Assembly (NCBI GenBank): GCA_947499935.1
Contig: CANMQH010000008.1
Coordinates: 62,001-126,000 of the forward strand
From: an uncultured Algibacter sp.
GTDB taxonomy: Bacteria > Bacteroidota > Bacteroidia > Flavobacteriales > Flavobacteriaceae
Direction of reading: 5' to 3'
Length of the DNA: 64,000 nucleotides
Below the pieces are notes generated by a model. That model had not been told where the DNA came from. It saw only the letters and a list, made by a program, of their open reading frames with translations, and did not search any database. Positions within the stretch are counted from its first letter, which is position 1. Every line of letters begins with the position of its first letter. Positions 1-9,630 of this stretch are shown here, one piece after another. A program made the position numbers and the translations under genes.

Positions 1-78
1 CCATTTATTACTACTAGTAACGATATTTTTGGAATCCTTATTTACTTTTGGATTGCTAAATTAATACTAGGCATTTAA
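1..78 (+). CDS. mgtE: C-terminal tail of an MgtE-like magnesium transporter (partial)
   Basis: Frame 1 is open from the first base to a TAA at 76-78, giving a 25-residue hydrophobic tail that reads PFITTSNDIFGILIYF and then a second short hydrophobic stretch. This matches my memory of the last transmembrane helix of MgtE-type Mg2+ channels, which carries a TTSND or TTxxD motif near the C-terminus. The rest of the gene lies before the window. It converges on the histidine kinase gene with 46 bp between the stop codons. The tail is short, so the family call is inference; that it is the end of a membrane protein gene is more secure. Confidence 0.6.
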   Translation, partial: PFITTSNDIFGILIYFWIAKLILGI

Positions 79-124
79 TACTAAACGCGTTTAAACTTTT
101 TTTAAGACGAGACACTTTCAAACC

Positions 125-2245
125 TCAGGACACCTTAACCATATATTTTTTAACAATATTAAACAGTTTATTTTTATCAATAGGTTTAGAGATAAAGCCA
201 TCAAAACCAGTTTCTTTAATTTTTTCAATTTCTTCAGGAAAAGAGTAAGCTGTATGCGCAATTATAGGAATTTTAATATTAAATTCTCTAATTTTAGAAA
301 ACGCACTGTGGCCATCTAAATAAGGCATTTTAATATCCATAAGTATAAGGTCTATCTCGTCGTTTTCTTTACAAATATCTACAGCTTCTTGGCCATTTTT
401 AGCTCTAATTATTTGAAAGTTAAACTGTTTTAAGAGTTTAGAAATTAATAAATAATTTAGGTTATTATCTTCGGCAATAAGAATAATTTCCTCGTTACCA
501 AGGTCTAATGGAATATGCTCATTTTTGGGTATATAGTTAGGAGTATGCTCATCAATTTTTAAAGGTACAGAAACTGCAAAGGTGGAGCCAACACCAACTT
601 CAGATTTTAAAGTAATTTTGCCGCCAAGCATTTCGGCATAAGCTTTAGATATGGCAAGCCCTAAACCTAAGCCAGAGCTATTTGGGTCTGAGGAGTTAAA
701 GTCAATTTTATTAAAACGCGTAAATATTTTGTCGTGTAAATTATCTGGAATACCTATGCCAGAATCTTTAATAAAAAAATCAATCATTTGGGTGTCTTTA
801 TTAATTTCGTAACCAAAAATCACGAAACCCTCATTGGTATACCTAACAGCGTTAACTAATAGGTTAGTTGCTATTTGATTAATTTTTATAACATCGGTAA
901 TAACATGCTTTGTAAGTAATGTTTTGGGTGGCATAAATTTAAAATCGATGTCCCTACTTTTATCCATGGTAGCTTTTATAGACTCAAAAGTGGCATAAAA
1001 AATTTTATGTAAATCAATACTAGAGTATTTGGGGGCTATAACGGCAGAATCAATTTTAGACATTTCAACCAAATGATCTATAATATCGACTAAGTGTTTT
1101 CCGCTTTGTTGTATAATCTTTAAGTATCTATGCCTTTCTTGTTCAGAAATATCTTGTTTTAGTGTAAGGTCCGAAAAACCCAAAATAGCATTCATGGGGG
1201 TTCTAATTTCGTGAGATAAATTCATAAGAAAAGCAGATTTTAATTTATCGCTTTCTTCAGCCTTTAGTTTTGTTCTTTCCAGCTCTGTTTTTTGATGGTG
1301 GTTTTGCTCAAATAATTTACCAATATATCTAAACTCGCCACGAGTATTTTTTAGGGCATTAATAGCATGCACATTTCCTTTTTCTAGAACTTCTTTAATA
1401 AGTTTTATAGGTTTTTTAGCCCATTTATTAGCAAAATACAGGAAAATTAAAATAGCACCTATAAAACCAAATAAAATGGTGCGTAATATCTTTTCTGTGG
1501 CTGTAAAATCTAGTTTAGATTGCCTTTTAAATAATAAAGATGCAATATTTTTATTATGTATGTTTTTAACATCAAAAACATAATGAATCTCATTTTTTTT
1601 AAGGGTTTCACGGCCTGTTATATACGATATTTGAGAACTGCTTACATTCTCTAGATTTACAAAATATTTGTCATCTAACAGTTTGGCCATAAACAAATAA
1701 CCTTGGGGTTGGGTTTTGTTCTTAAAAGGGTCTTCGGAGGCATGTACTGTTGCGCCATGAACAATTAATATACCTTCATCTATTTTTACATAAAATTTTA
1801 TGAGTTTATCTCTTTTAAGTTTGGTAAAAACGTCTTTGGGTATAAACTCTTTAGAGCTAATTTTAGTGGTAGAAACTTTGGTAACAAACTCCTCGTCCAT
1901 AGAATAGGCATCTAAATAGTCTACTTTATAAGTGTCTACTAAGTAGGCGAGCGAATTATCAAACCATCTAACATCTTTATTTTTAATAAAATCTACAAGC
2001 TCATCCCAATACGTAATTTCATTAATAAGGTTGGTGTAGCTTTCGTTATTTAAACTCATTAAAGCATTAATCTCTCTTTCTAAAGCTTCAGAAGATGTAG
2101 AAAAAAATGCTTTTTTATGATTTATATTTTGATAATATAATGCAGAAAACAATAAAATAAAACCAGCAGAAACAACAGATAGCAGTAATACAACTTTAGA
2201 ATATGTAGTAACTCTTAATTTCTTTTTAGCCGATCGGAAGGACAT
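125..2245 (-). CDS. Hybrid sensor histidine kinase/response regulator with CHASE4-like sensor
   Basis: Membrane-bound hybrid kinase of 706 residues. A transmembrane helix (about 18-38) and a second at about 255-275 enclose an extracytoplasmic region whose ITYWDELVDF and WFDNSLAYLVDTY stretches resemble CHASE4 sensors. A short coiled coil (315-338) leads to a HisKA domain with the phospho-acceptor His345 in SHEIRTP. A HATPase domain follows, with N box NLLVNAVRYT, G1 DSGIGIP at 494-500 and G2 GLGLGLAI. The C-terminal receiver (about 586-703) has Asp637 in LMDIKMP and Lys in ISKPI. Autophosphorylation followed by intramolecular relay to Asp637 is expected. No output domain or partner regulator is adjacent, so the signal and target are unknown. 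Confidence 0.93.
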   Translation of the reverse strand: MSFRSAKKKLRVTTYSKVVLLLSVVSAGFILLFSALYYQNINHKKAFFSTSSEALEREINALMSLNNESYTNLINEITYWDELVDFIKNKDVRWFDNSLAYLVDTYKVDYLDAYSMDEEFVTKVSTTKISSKEFIPKDVFTKLKRDKLIKFYVKIDEGILIVHGATVHASEDPFKNKTQPQGYLFMAKLLDDKYFVNLENVSSSQISYITGRETLKKNEIHYVFDVKNIHNKNIASLLFKRQSKLDFTATEKILRTILFGFIGAILIFLYFANKWAKKPIKLIKEVLEKGNVHAINALKNTRGEFRYIGKLFEQNHHQKTELERTKLKAEESDKLKSAFLMNLSHEIRTPMNAILGFSDLTLKQDISEQERHRYLKIIQQSGKHLVDIIDHLVEMSKIDSAVIAPKYSSIDLHKIFYATFESIKATMDKSRDIDFKFMPPKTLLTKHVITDVIKINQIATNLLVNAVRYTNEGFVIFGYEINKDTQMIDFFIKDSGIGIPDNLHDKIFTRFNKIDFNSSDPNSSGLGLGLAISKAYAEMLGGKITLKSEVGVGSTFAVSVPLKIDEHTPNYIPKNEHIPLDLGNEEIILIAEDNNLNYLLISKLLKQFNFQIIRAKNGQEAVDICKENDEIDLILMDIKMPYLDGHSAFSKIREFNIKIPIIAHTAYSFPEEIEKIKETGFDGFISKPIDKNKLFNIVKKYMVKVS

Positions 2246-2458
2246 GGTTTACAATTTGTTTCCATAAATTTAAGTTAAAAAATCTTGTTAAATATAAATA
2301 AAGTGAGAATTTTACCTATAATTTAATTCTTTAAATCAGTTTGCTAAATGATTAAGCTATAAACAATAACAATAAATACAGTAGCTTTTACTATGTAATA
2401 GGTATTCTATTTTCTCAAAAATTCCTTAAATTCGCAACCTTATAAGAAAAGAGCGTAA

Positions 2459-5400
2459 ATGAGCACTAAATTTCCTGAATATAAAGGACTTGACTTACCA
2501 AATGTAGCCAACCATATACTACAGTATTGGCAAGAAAACAACATCTTTGAAAAAAGTGTAACAACCCGTGAGGGCAATAAACCTTTTGTGTTTTTTGAAG
2601 GGCCTCCGTCTGCAAACGGATTACCTGGTGTACACCATGTTTTAGCACGTGCCATAAAAGATATTTTTCCACGCTATAAAACCATGAAAGGGTATCAAGT
2701 AAAGCGTAAAGCTGGCTGGGATACACATGGTTTGCCTATTGAGTTGGGTGTAGAAAAAGAATTAAACATCACTAAAGAAGACATTGGTAAAACTATTTCT
2801 GTTGAAGATTATAATGCAGCATGCCGCAAAGCAGTAATGCGTTATACGGATGTTTGGAACGACCTTACGCAAAAAATGGGTTACTGGGTAGATATGGATG
2901 ATCCGTACATTACTTACGAGCCAAAATACATGGAAAGTGTTTGGTGGTTGTTAAAGGAGATTTATTCTAAAAAATTAATGTACAAAGGCTATACCATACA
3001 GCCTTATTCTCCAAAAGCAGGTACAGGTTTAAGCTCGCACGAGGTAAATCAACCAGGAGCATATCAAGATGTTACAGACACTACAGTTGTTGCTCAGTTT
3101 AAAGCATTAAACGAAACATTGCCAGATTTTTTACAAAACCAAGGCGATATTCATTTTATAGCTTGGACAACCACACCTTGGACATTACCCAGTAATACGG
3201 CATTAACTGTTGGTCCAAAAATTGATTATGTTTTAGTTGAAACTTACAACCAATACACCTTTAAATCCATACGTGTGATTTTGGCAAAACCGTTGGTTGG
3301 AAAACAATTTGGCGGTAAGTTGTTTAATCAAGTTGAAGAAAAATCAGGACTTCTAGAATATAAAGATGGCGATAAAAAAATTCCGTTTTATGTTGTAAAA
3401 GAATTTAAAGGAAAAGATTTAGTTGGTATTAAATACGAGCAACTTTTAAAATACGCCTTACCAAACGATAATCCAGAACATGCCTTTAGAGTTATTGCAG
3501 GAGATTTTGTAACCACCGAAGATGGTACAGGCATTGTACATACCGCACCAACTTTTGGAGCAGATGATGCACTAGTTGCTAAACAAGCATCACCCGAAAT
3601 CCCACCATTATTGGTTAAAGATGAAAACGATAATCTAGTGCCACTTGTAGATTTACAAGGTCGTTTTAGACCAGAAATGAAAGAGTTTGGCGGCAAGTAC
3701 GTAAAGAACGAATATTATAACGATGGCGAAGCACCAGAGCGTTCTATAGACGTGGAATTAGCCATTAAATTAAAAGAAGAAAATAAAGCCTTTAAGGTTG
3801 AAAAATATAAGCATAATTACCCACATTGCTGGCGTACAGATAAACCAATTCTTTATTACCCATTAGATTCTTGGTTTATTAAAGTAACCGATATAAAAGG
3901 TAGAATGCATGAGTTAAATACAAGTATTAATTGGAAACCAAAATCAACAGGAGAAGGACGTTTTGGTAACTGGTTAGCCAATGCAAACGATTGGAATTTA
4001 TCACGCTCACGTTATTGGGGAATCCCTTTACCAATTTGGAGAACCGAAGATGGTAAAGAAGAAATTTGTATTGGTTCTGTTGAAGAGTTAAAAGCGGAAA
4101 TGACAAAAGCAGTTTCGGCTGGTGTTTTAGCTGAAGACATTTTTGCAGATTTTGAAGTTGGAAATAACTCTGAAGAAAACTATGCCAAGCTAGATTTACA
4201 CAAAAATATTGTTGATGGTATTGTGTTAGTGTCCTCAAACGGACAACCTATGCATCGCGAAGCAGATCTAATAGATGTGTGGTTCGATTCTGGTTCAATG
4301 CCTTATGCACAATGGCATTATCCTTTTGAGAATAAAGAGAAAATTGACGGTAATACATCATTTCCAGCAGATTTTATTGCAGAAGGTGTCGATCAAACGC
4401 GAGGTTGGTTTTACACGCTTCATGCTATCGGGACTATGGTTTTCGATTCTGTAGCGTATAAAAATGTAGTATCAAACGGATTGGTATTAGACAAAAACGG
4501 ACAAAAAATGTCTAAACGTTTAGGCAATGCTGTAGATCCTTTTGAAACTTTAGGGACTTACGGAGCTGATGCCACACGTTGGTATATGATAAGTAATGCC
4601 AACCCTTGGGATAATTTAAAATTTGATTTAGAAGGTATTGAGGAGGTAAAGCGTAAGTTTTTTGGAACGCTTTACAATACATATTCCTTTTTTCAATTAT
4701 ATGCTAATCTTGATAATTTTAATTACAGCGAAACAGATATAGCATTAAACGAGCGACCAGAAATAGACCGATGGATACTTTCAGAATTACATACATTAAT
4801 CCAAAAAGTAGACGATTATTATGCAGATTATGAGCCTACAAAAGCAGCGCGTGCTATCTCAGATTTTACACAAGATTATGTAAGTAACTGGTTTGTGCGT
4901 TTAAGTAGAAGACGTTTTTGGAAAGGCGATTACGGGCAAGATAAAATTTCGGCATACCAAACACTTTATACCTGTATGGCAACCATAGCCAAACTAGGTG
5001 CTCCTATAGCGCCATTTTTTATGGATAGGTTATATTTAGATTTAAATGCTGTTACTAAAAAAGAAGATTTTGAAAGTGTACACTTGTCTGAATTTCCAAA
5101 ATTTGATAACAGTTTTGTTGATAAGTCTCTGGAAAGCAAGATGGAAAGCGCCCAATCAATCTGTTCTCTTGTATTATCATTAAGGGCAAAAGAGAAAATA
5201 AAAGTAAGGCAACCATTACAAAAAATAATGATTCCTATTGATAGTCAATCTCAAAAAAATGAAATTTTAGCAGTTTCAGACCTTATAAAATCAGAAGTTA
5301 ATGTAAAAGAAGTTCAAGTTTTAGAAGATGCGTCCGATATTTTGGTAAAACAAATAAAACCCAACTTTAAAGTACTTGGTCCTCGTTTTGGTAAAGACAT

Positions 5401-5866
5401 GAAAGCGGTAGCGCAACTCGTTAATAACTTTACATCTACAGATATAAAAGAGATTGAGCAAAATGGTATTTTAGATGTCGAAGTAAATGGTAAAACAATT
5501 ACTTTAGAAAAAACAGACGTAGAGATAACATCTCAAGATATAGAAGGCTGGTTAGTAGCAAACGAAGGTGCATTAACCGTAGCTCTAGATGTTACCATTA
5601 CGCACGATTTGAAAAAAGAGGGAATTGCTAGAGAATTAGTTAATAGAATACAAAATTTACGTAAAGATTCTGGTTTTGAGGTTATCGATAAAATTGATGT
5701 AACCTTTCAAAAAAACGAGCATATAGTTGATGCTGTTGAGGCTAATTTAGAATATATTAAGTCTGAAACACTAACAGAAGAATTACATATTATTGATAAT
5801 TTAAAAGACGGTATAGAAATTGCTTTTGATGATGTAAATACCAAATTGTATATACAAAAACATTAA
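2459..5866 (+). CDS. ileS: Isoleucyl-tRNA synthetase
   Basis: Cytoplasmic class Ia aminoacyl-tRNA synthetase charging tRNA-Ile, 1135 residues, in the size range of the long Bacteroidota IleRS type. The N-terminal Rossmann half has the HIGH-equivalent PxxxGxxHH at residues 50-60. The CP1 editing domain shows TTTPWTLPSNTAL. The second signature KMSKR is at residues 683-687, followed by the anticodon-binding helical domain (WILSELH onward) and a long C-terminal extension from about 950. The ATG at 2459 places the start just ahead of the conserved N-terminus. The gene runs into the DksA-like gene 4 bp later and lspA follows 153 bp after that, an order often seen in flavobacteria. Confidence 0.98.
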   Translation: MSTKFPEYKGLDLPNVANHILQYWQENNIFEKSVTTREGNKPFVFFEGPPSANGLPGVHHVLARAIKDIFPRYKTMKGYQVKRKAGWDTHGLPIELGVEKELNITKEDIGKTISVEDYNAACRKAVMRYTDVWNDLTQKMGYWVDMDDPYITYEPKYMESVWWLLKEIYSKKLMYKGYTIQPYSPKAGTGLSSHEVNQPGAYQDVTDTTVVAQFKALNETLPDFLQNQGDIHFIAWTTTPWTLPSNTALTVGPKIDYVLVETYNQYTFKSIRVILAKPLVGKQFGGKLFNQVEEKSGLLEYKDGDKKIPFYVVKEFKGKDLVGIKYEQLLKYALPNDNPEHAFRVIAGDFVTTEDGTGIVHTAPTFGADDALVAKQASPEIPPLLVKDENDNLVPLVDLQGRFRPEMKEFGGKYVKNEYYNDGEAPERSIDVELAIKLKEENKAFKVEKYKHNYPHCWRTDKPILYYPLDSWFIKVTDIKGRMHELNTSINWKPKSTGEGRFGNWLANANDWNLSRSRYWGIPLPIWRTEDGKEEICIGSVEELKAEMTKAVSAGVLAEDIFADFEVGNNSEENYAKLDLHKNIVDGIVLVSSNGQPMHREADLIDVWFDSGSMPYAQWHYPFENKEKIDGNTSFPADFIAEGVDQTRGWFYTLHAIGTMVFDSVAYKNVVSNGLVLDKNGQKMSKRLGNAVDPFETLGTYGADATRWYMISNANPWDNLKFDLEGIEEVKRKFFGTLYNTYSFFQLYANLDNFNYSETDIALNERPEIDRWILSELHTLIQKVDDYYADYEPTKAARAISDFTQDYVSNWFVRLSRRRFWKGDYGQDKISAYQTLYTCMATIAKLGAPIAPFFMDRLYLDLNAVTKKEDFESVHLSEFPKFDNSFVDKSLESKMESAQSICSLVLSLRAKEKIKVRQPLQKIMIPIDSQSQKNEILAVSDLIKSEVNVKEVQVLEDASDILVKQIKPNFKVLGPRFGKDMKAVAQLVNNFTSTDIKEIEQNGILDVEVNGKTITLEKTDVEITSQDIEGWLVANEGALTVALDVTITHDLKKEGIARELVNRIQNLRKDSGFEVIDKIDVTFQKNEHIVDAVEANLEYIKSETLTEELHIIDNLKDGIEIAFDDVNTKLYIQKH

Positions 5867-5870
5867 TATT

Positions 5871-6251
5871 ATGAGTACAGAAAATAACATAAGATTTTCA
5901 GATAATGACTTAGCAGAGTTTAAGACATTAATTCAAGAAAAAATAGAAAAGGCTAAACACGATTTAGAACTTATAAAAAGTGCGTACATGAATGATCTTA
6001 ATAACGGTACAGACGATACGTCGCCTACTTTTAAAGCCTTTGATGAAGGCAGTGCGGTTATGAGTAAAGAGTCTAACTCACAATTGGCTATCCGTCAAGA
6101 AAAATTTATTCGCGATTTAAAAAACGCATTAATTAGAATAGAAAATAAGACGTATGGTATTTGTCGTGTAACTGGAAAACTAATAAACAAAGAACGTTTA
6201 AAATTAGTGCCACATGCTACATTAAGTATTGAGGCTAAAAACATGCAATAA
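5871..6251 (+). CDS. DksA/TraR-family protein with a cysteine-poor C-terminus
   Basis: 126 residues with the DksA/TraR layout: an acidic N-terminus, a long coiled-coil pair (about 10-95) and a C-terminal segment YGICRVTGKLINKERL ending VPHATLSIEAKN. In DksA the corresponding segment holds a four-cysteine zinc site. Here only the Cys in GICRV remains, so classical zinc binding looks impossible. Family members act on RNA polymerase through the secondary channel; whether this one does is inference. It starts 4 bp after ileS and is probably co-transcribed with it, ending at the hairpin at 6275-6317. Confidence 0.85.
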   Translation: MSTENNIRFSDNDLAEFKTLIQEKIEKAKHDLELIKSAYMNDLNNGTDDTSPTFKAFDEGSAVMSKESNSQLAIRQEKFIRDLKNALIRIENKTYGICRVTGKLINKERLKLVPHATLSIEAKNMQ

Positions 6252-6274
6252 ATAATTTGTTTTAACAATATATT

Positions 6275-6317
6275 AAAAACGTCTCTACCCATTTAAATCT
6301 AGGTTGAGACGTTTTTT
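6275..6317 (+). terminator. Rho-independent-type terminator after ileS-dksA-like
   Basis: Arms AAAAACGTCTC and GAGACGTTTTTT form an 11-bp stem around an 18-base loop, and the 3' arm ends in a T run. It lies 24 bp after the DksA-like stop codon and before lspA, so lspA probably has its own promoter. Confidence 0.75.
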
Positions 6318-6404
6318 ATATCAATTCTTATTTTAAATGAGAAATGGTATTATTTTAATGCCTACCCAAAAAAAGGAAACAACGTTCAAGATACTTAGTA
6401 TAAT

Positions 6405-7022
6405 ATGTCGCTAAAGAAATCGATTATAATTATTGTTATCATTTTACTTATAGACCAGATTAGTAAAATATATATAAAAACCCACTTTGTTCTGCATGAA
6501 AATGTACCAGTTTTTAATTGGTTTAAAATCTACTTTATTGAAAACGACGGCATGGCCTGGGGAACAAAAATTAGCGATTTTGTAACGTTTATTTCAGATA
6601 GAACGGCCAAAGTAATTTTAACACTATTTCGGGTTTTAGCCATATTTGGAATTGGGTATTGGCTCCACATGGCAGTTAAAAAACAACATTCTAAAATTTT
6701 AATCCTAGCTATTGCCTTAATATTTTCTGGGGCTTTAGGTAATATTATAGATTCTGTATTTTATGGAGTTTTGTTTGATGATAGTATTAGCCAAGTCGCT
6801 ACTTTTTTACCAGAAGCTGGTGGATACGATGCGCTGTTACATGGTCGGGTGGTAGATATGCTTTATTTTCCTTTATTTGAAATAGATTTACCACAATGGT
6901 TTCCAGGATATGGAGGTAAGCGTTTTAACTTTTTTGAGCCTGTATTTAATATAGCAGACATGGCTATAAGTACAGGCTTTATAATGCTTATTGTCTTTAA
7001 TAAAAAAGCCTTTGCTAAATAG
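6405..7022 (+). CDS. lspA: Lipoprotein signal peptidase (signal peptidase II)
   Basis: Inner-membrane aspartyl protease that removes signal peptides from diacylglyceryl-prolipoproteins. At 205 residues it is longer than the roughly 160 of proteobacterial LspA. Four hydrophobic helices are visible. Conserved pieces are DQISK near the N-terminus, NDGMAWG (family NxGxAFG), GNIIDS, and the catalytic-aspartate motifs GRVVDM and FNIADMAI. About 30 extra residues lie between GNIID and GRVVD (FDDSISQVATFLPEAGG region), which I recall as common in Bacteroidota LspA. The window encodes more than ten lipoproteins that would be its substrates. Confidence 0.95.
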   Translation: MSLKKSIIIIVIILLIDQISKIYIKTHFVLHENVPVFNWFKIYFIENDGMAWGTKISDFVTFISDRTAKVILTLFRVLAIFGIGYWLHMAVKKQHSKILILAIALIFSGALGNIIDSVFYGVLFDDSISQVATFLPEAGGYDALLHGRVVDMLYFPLFEIDLPQWFPGYGGKRFNFFEPVFNIADMAISTGFIMLIVFNKKAFAK

Positions 7023-7075
7023 TATACAAATGTTATAATCGTTTAGTTAACCCTCAAAGAAGTATTGTTATAGTA

Positions 7076-7083
7076 TAAGTTTG
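7076..7083 (+). promoter_or_regulatory. Candidate -7 box (TAAGTTTG)
   Basis: TAAGTTTG matches the Bacteroidota -7 consensus TAnnTTTG and ends 17 bp before the ATG of the OmpA-like gene. I see no clear TTTG at -33, so the call rests on the -7 box and its position. Confidence 0.4.
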
Positions 7084-7100
7084 TCAAAAAATTATCCATT

Positions 7101-8996
7101 ATGAAAATTAAAAATTTACTTATTTTACTTGTGTTTTTGTCGTTGAGTTATGCAAAAGTTATGGCTCAGAATACGTACGATATAGTTTTTCCTAATACAG
7201 AAAATGATAGAGATACAAATTGCCAACAATGCATACAAGCGTTTAGTAAAAAACCTAAAGAGGTAAAATTTTCTATAAAAAGAGAAGGGAATAATCTGTA
7301 TTTTCAAATTAATGATAAAAAATGGTTTAATAACTTGTTTAAAGGCTCTGGTGATGGAATTGCTGTTGATGTTGTGGCAAAAAATCGTTTTGATTGTGAA
7401 ATAGAATCTATTGAAAGTTCTCAGATAATGGGAAAACTTTTAAAGCCTATTTACGGATCAAAATTAAGAAATGGTTTAAAACCTTTTGGTGAAAATGGAT
7501 TTAGGGTACATGTTGGTAGAATTTCTGATACAGACATTAATAAGGAATTGGAATACAATATCTTATTTTTAAACAATAAAAATTTATGTAATTATTACTT
7601 CATATACGATTTAAAGTCCTATCCATGGGATTTGCTAGATATGGGTGTATATCTGGATTCGTTAACTTATAATACAAAAAAAATTACTCCTGAAAGTCAA
7701 GAAGGTTTTGTAATAAGAAATAAAAAGTTGAGGTTTAAAATTCCTTTTAAAAAAAATAAATCAGAATACTCGCAAGAAGATATTAAACCTATATATGATT
7801 CACTGCGATTAACAGATTTTAATATAAAGACCATAAGAATTAAAGCTTATGCATCAATTGAAGGGAGTTTAAAACGTAATATAGTATTGCAAGAACAGCG
7901 TGCAAATAGTATAGTTGCTGCGTTACAATCATTTCAAAAACCAACCATAAGCACAGAAGTATCATCATCTGAAAATTGGGTAGAATTTCTAAATGATATT
8001 GAAGGTACAAAACATGAAAATTTAAAAACATTAACCAAAAGCGAAGTTAAGGCAAAACTTACAGGAGAACTGGCTAATGCCTTAGAACCTATTTTAAAAC
8101 AGCATAGAAAAGCTGTTTTAGAAATGGAATTAGAAAAGAAGGATAAGTACAAAAATATGTCTGCCGATGTGTTGTTGGAAAAATTTAACACAGCTATAAG
8201 TTCCGAAAAGCTTAAAGAAGCTCTAGAAATACAGAATTCTATTTTTGAGAAACTTAAATCTAAAGAAATTTCTCCAGAGTTTTTAATAGGAATGGAAATA
8301 CCAAAACAGGCCAAATTTGCGAAAATATTTAATAAAAATTCGGCCATTAGGTATATGCTAGATATAAGAAAATCTTTAATTGTTTATAATGAATTATTAG
8401 AGCTAGAAAAATTAGTTCCTAAAGATGCAGAGGTGAAATATAATATTATGTCTATTAAAATGAAATTATGGAGGCATAGGGCTTTAGAGATTAATGAGGC
8501 TAAACTAAAAAATCAAATAGCTGCTTTAAAAAATTATAAGATTGATAAGGCGCTTATTTTACGTATGATGGTTAATTTTCATATTATAAAAGCTGAAAAT
8601 GCTATGTATAAAAGAGATTATGTAGCCAAGGATAAATCTGTAGCATTTATAAATAGTAATTATAAAAAAATAGACTTGTCTGACTATGATTATTTAAGTT
8701 TAGCACAGTTTTTTAGTTACTATGCGAATTTGGATATGGCTGTAGCGTTACTAGAAAATAAGTCAAGAACTATACATATTGATGAAGATCTTTTGTTTTA
8801 TTATCTTAACCTTACGATTGTAAATAAAGAGCTTACCAAAGATTTAAATTACAGAACTATTTTGCTTAATGCGCTTAATTTAAATAAGGGGCGATTTTGT
8901 AAATTATTTAATGCTGTTGAGGATGGAGGTGTTACTTTTCAACTATTAAATGATGTTTATTTAAGAAAAACATACTGCGAAAGTTGTAAAAACTAA
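7101..8996 (+). CDS. Secreted protein with OmpA-like domain, function unknown
   Basis: 631 residues with a clear signal peptide (NLLILLVFLSLSYAKVMAQ). The N-terminal part holds a CQQC pair near residue 42. Residues about 235-275 (IRIKAYASIEGS, then LQEQRANSIVAAL) resemble the peptidoglycan-binding OmpA/MotB fold, where a GxASxEG turn is followed by a helix with R-A-x-x-V. The C-terminal half is predicted helical, possibly TPR-like, and ends in a Cys pair (YCESC). It is probably periplasmic or outer-membrane associated. The gene overlaps the convergent cyclo-ligase gene by 4 bp. I do not recognise a named family for the whole protein. Confidence 0.75.
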   Translation: MKIKNLLILLVFLSLSYAKVMAQNTYDIVFPNTENDRDTNCQQCIQAFSKKPKEVKFSIKREGNNLYFQINDKKWFNNLFKGSGDGIAVDVVAKNRFDCEIESIESSQIMGKLLKPIYGSKLRNGLKPFGENGFRVHVGRISDTDINKELEYNILFLNNKNLCNYYFIYDLKSYPWDLLDMGVYLDSLTYNTKKITPESQEGFVIRNKKLRFKIPFKKNKSEYSQEDIKPIYDSLRLTDFNIKTIRIKAYASIEGSLKRNIVLQEQRANSIVAALQSFQKPTISTEVSSSENWVEFLNDIEGTKHENLKTLTKSEVKAKLTGELANALEPILKQHRKAVLEMELEKKDKYKNMSADVLLEKFNTAISSEKLKEALEIQNSIFEKLKSKEISPEFLIGMEIPKQAKFAKIFNKNSAIRYMLDIRKSLIVYNELLELEKLVPKDAEVKYNIMSIKMKLWRHRALEINEAKLKNQIAALKNYKIDKALILRMMVNFHIIKAENAMYKRDYVAKDKSVAFINSNYKKIDLSDYDYLSLAQFFSYYANLDMAVALLENKSRTIHIDEDLLFYYLNLTIVNKELTKDLNYRTILLNALNLNKGRFCKLFNAVEDGGVTFQLLNDVYLRKTYCESCKN

Positions 8997-9580
8997 AAGG
9001 TATAAATTGACTTTGGGGTAACGCAATAATCTAGTTTAATATCATTGTTATTAATATCTGCGATTTGTGTTTCAGCTTCAAAAAAAGACACCCCTATTTT
9101 AATAGTTTCAGGTTTACACTTGGATAAAAAGCGGTCGTAAAAGCCTTTGCCGTAACCTATTCTGTTTCCAAGTTTGTCGAATGCTAAAAGCGGTACAAAC
9201 ACAACATCAACCTTGTTGTTAGAAATTTCTATACCGTCTACCGGTTCGGGAATATTATAGTTGTTTTTTTTAATTTTTGTACTATCCGTTAAAAGAAAAT
9301 TAATCATCTCATGAGTCTTAAAATCACTTTTTGAGAGTAGTATATTTTTATCTTTTCCAGATAAAATATTTAAAATATAATCGGTGTTAATTTCTTTTTG
9401 CTCTTCTATAGACAGAAATATATGATAGAATGTATGTTGCCAAATAGGTAATTTTAAAAGCTTATTAGCAATGCTTAAACTTAGATCATCAACGTTATTT
9501 GGTGTTAATCTTTCACGAAGGTTTTTGTATGTTTTTCTGAGTTCGGATTTGGTCATTTTTACTTTTTTAATTGAACTCAA
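8993..9580 (-). CDS. 5-formyltetrahydrofolate cyclo-ligase
   Basis: ATP-dependent enzyme converting 5-formyl-THF to 5,10-methenyl-THF in folate metabolism. The 195 residues contain the N-terminal helix KSELRKTYKNLRERL typical of the family and the C-terminal signature FDKLGNRIGYGKGFYDRFL, which includes the GYGxGxYDR phosphate-binding loop. The initiator used here gives MSSIKKVK before MTKSELRK; the internal ATG at 9556 is equally plausible and would give a more usual N-terminus. The 3' end overlaps the preceding plus-strand gene by 4 bp. Confidence 0.95.
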   Translation of the reverse strand: MSSIKKVKMTKSELRKTYKNLRERLTPNNVDDLSLSIANKLLKLPIWQHTFYHIFLSIEEQKEINTDYILNILSGKDKNILLSKSDFKTHEMINFLLTDSTKIKKNNYNIPEPVDGIEISNNKVDVVFVPLLAFDKLGNRIGYGKGFYDRFLSKCKPETIKIGVSFFEAETQIADINNNDIKLDYCVTPKSIYTF

Positions 9581-9630
9581 TATTCAATTAAGAGCATCAT
9601 TATTTATATAATAAAACCAAAGTGTTTTAC

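Noticed and set aside
7934..8347. 137-codon minus-strand ORF inside the OmpA-like gene
   Set aside because: Antisense shadow of a gene with good signal peptide and domain evidence; Ser/Phe-rich composition typical of such shadows.
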